From: Opitutaceae bacterium
Lineage (GTDB): Bacteria > Verrucomicrobiota > Verrucomicrobiia > Opitutales > Opitutaceae
Length of the DNA stretch: 34,909 nt
NCBI GenBank assembly: GCA_005792355.1
Contig: SXSC01000107.1
Location: forward strand, 1 to 34,909
Reading direction: 5' to 3'
Position numbers and translations under genes: made by a program. Every line of letters begins with the position of its first letter. Within the stretch, counting starts at the first letter, position 1. Positions 32,096-34,909 of the stretch are shown here, one piece after another. The notes under the pieces were generated by a model. It was not told the DNA's origin, ran no database searches, and worked only from the letters and a program-made list of their open reading frames with translations.

Positions 32096-33670
32096 ATGAA
32101 AACCCTCCGTCTGCCGATCGCCCTGCTGCTCCTCGCCGGTCCCGTCGCCTCCGCCCAGGTTCCAGTTGCGCCGCCGTACGCCGGTTCCGATCTGGTATCG
32201 CTCACGCCGCCCGCCGGAGCACGGCGGTCGGCGGCGGAGCTCGAACAATTGCTGGCCCCCATCGCGCTCTATCCGGACGCCCTGATCGCGTTGATCCTGC
32301 CCGCCTCGACCGCCTCGACGGACATCGTGCTTGCGGCGCGGCAAATGCGCGACTCCGGAATCGATCGCTCCCAAATCGAGCATCGCGCGTGGGATGAGAG
32401 CGTGAAATCCCTCACGTACTATCCGGACCTCCTCAAATGGATGGATGAGAACCTGCCATGGACCAAACAGGTAGGCGATGCGTTCGCCGAGCAACCGGTC
32501 GACGTGATGCAGGCGATCCAGCGCCTGCGCGCCCGCGCCCGCGCCGCCGGCACGCTGGTCGACACACCGCAACAGCAAGTGCTGACAGACCTTGAGGTCA
32601 TTCGCATCGTGCCCGCGCAGTCGAGCGCGATTTACGTGCCGTATTACGAACCGTCCTATGTGTTTGTCGATCGCCCGGTTTCCTACATCCGGCCCTTCGT
32701 GACCTTCGGCCTCGGGCTGCCCGTCGGTTCGTGGCTCGCCTTCGAATGCGACTGGCGCCGTCACTCGATCTGGGTCGGCAATCGCCACCGCCCATGGAAC
32801 GGGCATGATTGGCGCCGGCCGATCGTGCCGGTGCCAATCGTCGCGCCGACCTACGCCCGCCATCCCGAAGCACGGCAGTGGCGGCCACCGGTGCATCCGG
32901 GACGGCCGGGGTTTGCCGGGGCGCATCACACGCCGCATCCGGTCGTACGTCCGGTTCCGCCGTCGTTCTCGCGTCCCCCGCACGTCGATTCGCGCGTCGC
33001 GGGGGACCCGGCCAGACCCACTCCGCCCGTCCGCCCGCCCAACACGCCCGGCCCGGCCCGCCGTGGCCCGCCCCGAGCGGTCTCGGGCGAGCCCGCGGCT
33101 CCGTTGCCGTCCGTCGCCGTCGTGCCGCCGGTCGCGAGTTTCACGCCGAACGTGGCCACCAGGCTGCCGCCAACCACCACGACTGCGCCCGACAACAACA
33201 CCGGCACGCAACGGCGCGGCCGGTTCGACCGCCAAGGTCCGGGCGATAGTTCCTTCCAGCCTGGTACGCCGAACTCAGCCGCTCCGGTGGCGACAACTGC
33301 GCAACCGCCCCCGCCATCACGACCCCGCCTGGAACGGGGGACAACTACAACTTCCTCACGCGGCGGGTCGCCGCAGCGAGACGCACCTCCGGCAGCCACC
33401 TCCGGCCCGGCAGCGCCAAACCATGCGCAACCGCCACCGGCGTACCGCCCGCGTCAGGATCATTCCGCGAGCCCCTCATACTCGCGCAGCGCCCAACCCC
33501 AAACCGGTGCGCCCGCGCCGGCGGCCGCCTCGGCTCGTGCCACCGCCGCACCAGCCACCGCCGCCCCGGCAACCGCCGCCCCGGCGAACCCGCCCGCCGC
33601 AGCCAAGCGCGACGAGAACAGCACCGAGCAGACCAGCGGGCGCCGCAATTCGATCGAACGCCTGCGCTGA
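32096..33670 (+). CDS. DUF3300 family exported protein with long Pro-rich tail
   Basis: Exported protein of 524 residues. The signal peptide is MKTLRLPIALLLLAGPVASA, cut before Q21. Residues ~46-270 carry the DUF3300 pattern: LEQLLAPIALYPDALIALILPAST, an ARQM...W..SVK.L..YPDLL..M..NL.WT segment, the region VLTDLEVIRIVPAQSSAIYVPYYEP, and aromatic/His-rich sequence (WRRHSIWVGNRHRPW). From ~285 to the end it is low-complexity Pro/Ala/Arg/Thr-rich sequence, likely disordered, with alanine-proline runs (ATAAPATAAPATAAP) near 495-505. The DUF3300 function is not established. The tail is longer than I expect for the family and could bind the cell wall or polyanions. Confidence 0.82.
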   Translation: MKTLRLPIALLLLAGPVASAQVPVAPPYAGSDLVSLTPPAGARRSAAELEQLLAPIALYPDALIALILPASTASTDIVLAARQMRDSGIDRSQIEHRAWDESVKSLTYYPDLLKWMDENLPWTKQVGDAFAEQPVDVMQAIQRLRARARAAGTLVDTPQQQVLTDLEVIRIVPAQSSAIYVPYYEPSYVFVDRPVSYIRPFVTFGLGLPVGSWLAFECDWRRHSIWVGNRHRPWNGHDWRRPIVPVPIVAPTYARHPEARQWRPPVHPGRPGFAGAHHTPHPVVRPVPPSFSRPPHVDSRVAGDPARPTPPVRPPNTPGPARRGPPRAVSGEPAAPLPSVAVVPPVASFTPNVATRLPPTTTTAPDNNTGTQRRGRFDRQGPGDSSFQPGTPNSAAPVATTAQPPPPSRPRLERGTTTTSSRGGSPQRDAPPAATSGPAAPNHAQPPPAYRPRQDHSASPSYSRSAQPQTGAPAPAAASARATAAPATAAPATAAPANPPAAAKRDENSTEQTSGRRNSIERLR

Positions 33671-33743
33671 GTCGTGAGACTGAGCCGAGTGTTCGCCCAA
33701 AGAAATGCGTGATGGATGCGGGTGAGCCTCGCGGAACCGGGGG

Positions 33744-33767
33744 AGCGGCGGTTGCCTAACCGCCGCT
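33744..33767. repeat. Perfect 10-bp hairpin, 4-nt loop
   Basis: AGCGGCGGTT (33744-33753) and AACCGCCGCT (33758-33767) are perfectly complementary around a GCCT loop. No T tract follows, so it is not a classic terminator alone. It resembles a REP-type intergenic palindrome and sits 17 bases before a second hairpin. Confidence 0.65.
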
Positions 33768-33783
33768 GAGCGGTACCCGCCCC

Positions 33784-33810
33784 GGGCGCTGGGGCAAGCG
33801 CCCTTCCTTC
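33784..33810 (+). terminator. Possible terminator hairpin after the DUF3300 gene
   Basis: GGGCGCT (33784-33790) pairs with AGCGCCC (33797-33803) around a 6-base loop and is followed by TTCCTTCC. The weak pyrimidine tract makes a Rho-independent terminator plausible but not certain. It separates the DUF3300 gene from the helicase gene. Confidence 0.4.
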
Positions 33811-33867
33811 CCGCCGCCACCGCCGCGCAGTTGACACGACGCCCGGCCGCTGCGCCATTGGGCGGCG

Positions 33868-34788
33868 ATGTCGAACCCGCCCGCGTCCACCGCCCCGCTC
33901 GCGCCTTTCCGCGGCGCGGATGGTGCCGCCCCGGATGCCGACGCGATCCTCGAGCGGTTCCTCGCGGTGACCGCCGGCCGCGGCCTCGCGCTGTACCCCG
34001 AGCAGGAGGAGGCGATGCTCGAGCTGCTGGGCGAGCGCAATGTCATTCTGAATACGCCAACCGGATCGGGCAAATCGCTCGTCGCGGCGGCGTTTCATTT
34101 CAAGGCGCTCTGCGCCGGCGAACGCTCGGTCTACACCTGCCCGATCAAGGCGCTCGTCAATGAGAAGTTCCTCTCTCTCTGCCGCGACTTCGGCCCGGAA
34201 AATGTCGGCATGATGACCGGCGACGCCAGCGTGAATCCGCGGGCCCCCGTCCTCTGCTGCACCGCGGAGATTCTCGCCAACATCGCCCTCCACCGCGGCG
34301 CGACCAGCGACATCCGCGCGGTGATCATGGATGAGTTTCATTATTACTCCGACGCCGAGCGCGGCTACGCGTGGCAGGTTCCCCTCCTGACGATGCCGCG
34401 CGCGCGCTTCCTGCTGATGTCGGCCACGCTGGGGGCCACCGGGTTCTTCGAGCGGGAGCTGACGCGTCTGACCGGCGCGCCGAGCGTCACCGTGCGCAGC
34501 GATCGCCGCCCGGTGCCGCTGGAATTCGAGTATTCCGAGACGCCGCTGACCGAACGGGTCGCCGCGTTGCTCGAGGCAAAACGCGCGCCGATCTATCTGG
34601 TCTATTTCACGCAGCGCTCCGCCAGCGAGGCGGCGCAGGCGTTGATGAGCCTCAACGTATGCTCGAAGGAGGAAAAGGCCGCGCTGCAGGTCGAGCTGGA
34701 GCACGCCCGCTTCAACAGTCCGTACGGGAAGGAAGTGCGCCGCTGGCTGCGGCACGGCATCGGCGTCCAAAGCAACGACCTTTTTTAA
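33868..34788 (+). CDS. DEAD/DEAH-box (Ski2-like) helicase, 3' part lost at chimeric junction
   Basis: N-terminal part of a superfamily 2 helicase. Residues 1-300 are genuine: Walker A TPTGSGKS (motif I, ~63-70), KALVNEK (Ia), CCTAEILAN, the DEFH form of motif II (MDEFHYYSD), motif III SATLG, and the start of the second RecA domain ([12 protein letters not shown]). Ski2-like helicases continue '..RHGIGVHHAGLLP', but here RHGIGV is followed by QSNDLF and a TAA at 34786-34788. The break at ~34767 coincides with a sharp drop in GC content and the start of a dehydrogenase frame, so the truncation is most likely an assembly chimera, not biology. The intact gene probably encodes 700 or more residues. 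Confidence 0.85.
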   Translation: MSNPPASTAPLAPFRGADGAAPDADAILERFLAVTAGRGLALYPEQEEAMLELLGERNVILNTPTGSGKSLVAAAFHFKALCAGERSVYTCPIKALVNEKFLSLCRDFGPENVGMMTGDASVNPRAPVLCCTAEILANIALHRGATSDIRAVIMDEFHYYSDAERGYAWQVPLLTMPRARFLLMSATLGATGFFERELTRLTGAPSVTVRSDRRPVPLEFEYSETPLTERVAALLEAKRAPIYLVYFTQRSASEAAQALMSLNVCSKEEKAALQVELEHARFNSPYGKEVRRWLRHGIGVQSNDLF

Positions 34789-34909
34789 TAAATACTTCGA
34801 GAGGAAAAGTGGTGAACCTTTCTCAACTATTAGATGCAATTGAAAAAAATCAAATTGCCGGCGTGGCACTCGATGTGTTGGAGAATGAAAATTTATCATC
34901 TTATTCAAA
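34770..34909 (+). CDS. D-isomer-specific 2-hydroxyacid dehydrogenase fragment (foreign, chimeric contig end)
   Basis: A frame open at both ends reads [20 protein letters not shown], then [19 protein letters not shown], and runs off the window. INTSRG carries the catalytic Arg and the ALDVLENE segment the catalytic-Glu region of the NAD-binding domain of D-2-hydroxyacid dehydrogenases, such as phosphoglycerate dehydrogenase. By my count this stretch is about one-third GC, against clearly GC-rich sequence elsewhere, and the codons are AT-rich. The wording resembles Bacteroidota homologues. It shares no gene context with the window and begins exactly where helicase homology ends. Confidence 0.8.

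Noticed and set aside
33831..34163. 110-codon plus-strand frame overlapping the helicase start
   Set aside because: It is a shifted reading of the helicase gene, which has Walker A and DEFH motifs in the chosen frame.
33460..34908. 482-codon minus-strand open frame reaching the window end
   Set aside because: Antisense to the helicase and the DUF3300 tail; its N-terminus falls in the chimeric AT-rich end.

Overview
The window reads as a contig of high-GC DNA from a Verrucomicrobiota bacterium, most likely Opitutaceae-like. This is an inference from gene style: giant secreted NHL/Ig/VCBS proteins, PEP-CTERM proteins with a beta-strand passenger, the DUF3300 and NIPSNAP proteins, and almost no Shine-Dalgarno sequences ahead of starts. 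Both ends look broken. The first ~110 bases are the tail of an insertion-sequence transposase. The last ~140 bases are AT-rich and encode a piece of an unrelated dehydrogenase fused into the middle of a helicase gene, most likely an assembly chimera.

Region 1 (1-18112) is a cell-surface or extracellular protein locus. Two giant secreted proteins on the minus strand alternate with two paralogous PEP-CTERM proteins on the plus strand. The 2106-residue giant has 22 NHL repeats in two blocks, Ig-like domains and an IPT/TIG domain. The 2629-residue giant has LamG, seven VCBS/FG-GAP repeats, PPC-like and CARDB-like modules, an Ig domain and a dockerin-like C-terminus. The giants share a ~125-residue module present twice in tandem in each. 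The arrangement looks like a duplicated giant/PEP-CTERM pair.

Region 2 (18114-23787, minus strand) is a sugar-acid catabolic operon. A tartronate semialdehyde reductase-like enzyme, an HpcH/HpaI (GarL-like) aldolase and a glucarate dehydratase-like enolase-superfamily enzyme together make the D-glucarate/galactarate to D-glycerate route. A TMTC-like membrane protein with TPRs sits inside the operon. The last gene, an SDR oxidoreductase, has lost its N-terminal half at a hairpin plus poly-G tract.

Region 3 (23954-29275, plus strand) is a four-gene tripartite efflux or secretion operon: TolC-like outer membrane protein, periplasmic adaptor, ABC ATPase and MacB-type permease. Its notable feature is that the adaptor carries an N-terminal cytoplasmic GAF sensor domain, a coiled coil and one membrane helix ahead of the HlyD-like part. 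This is a possible ligand-sensing efflux pump and the most interesting system in the window.

Region 4 (29276-30699) is a repeat-rich island with a REP-like inverted repeat, a perfect 13-bp inverted repeat, an AbrB/PIN (VapBC-type) toxin-antitoxin pair and a 45-bp tandem duplication.

Region 5 (30700-34909) holds a small cytochrome c, a Tat-exported NIPSNAP protein, a DUF3300 protein with a long Pro-rich tail, a pair of intergenic hairpins, and a Ski2-like helicase cut off by the chimeric contig end. No tRNA, rRNA or CRISPR array was seen.
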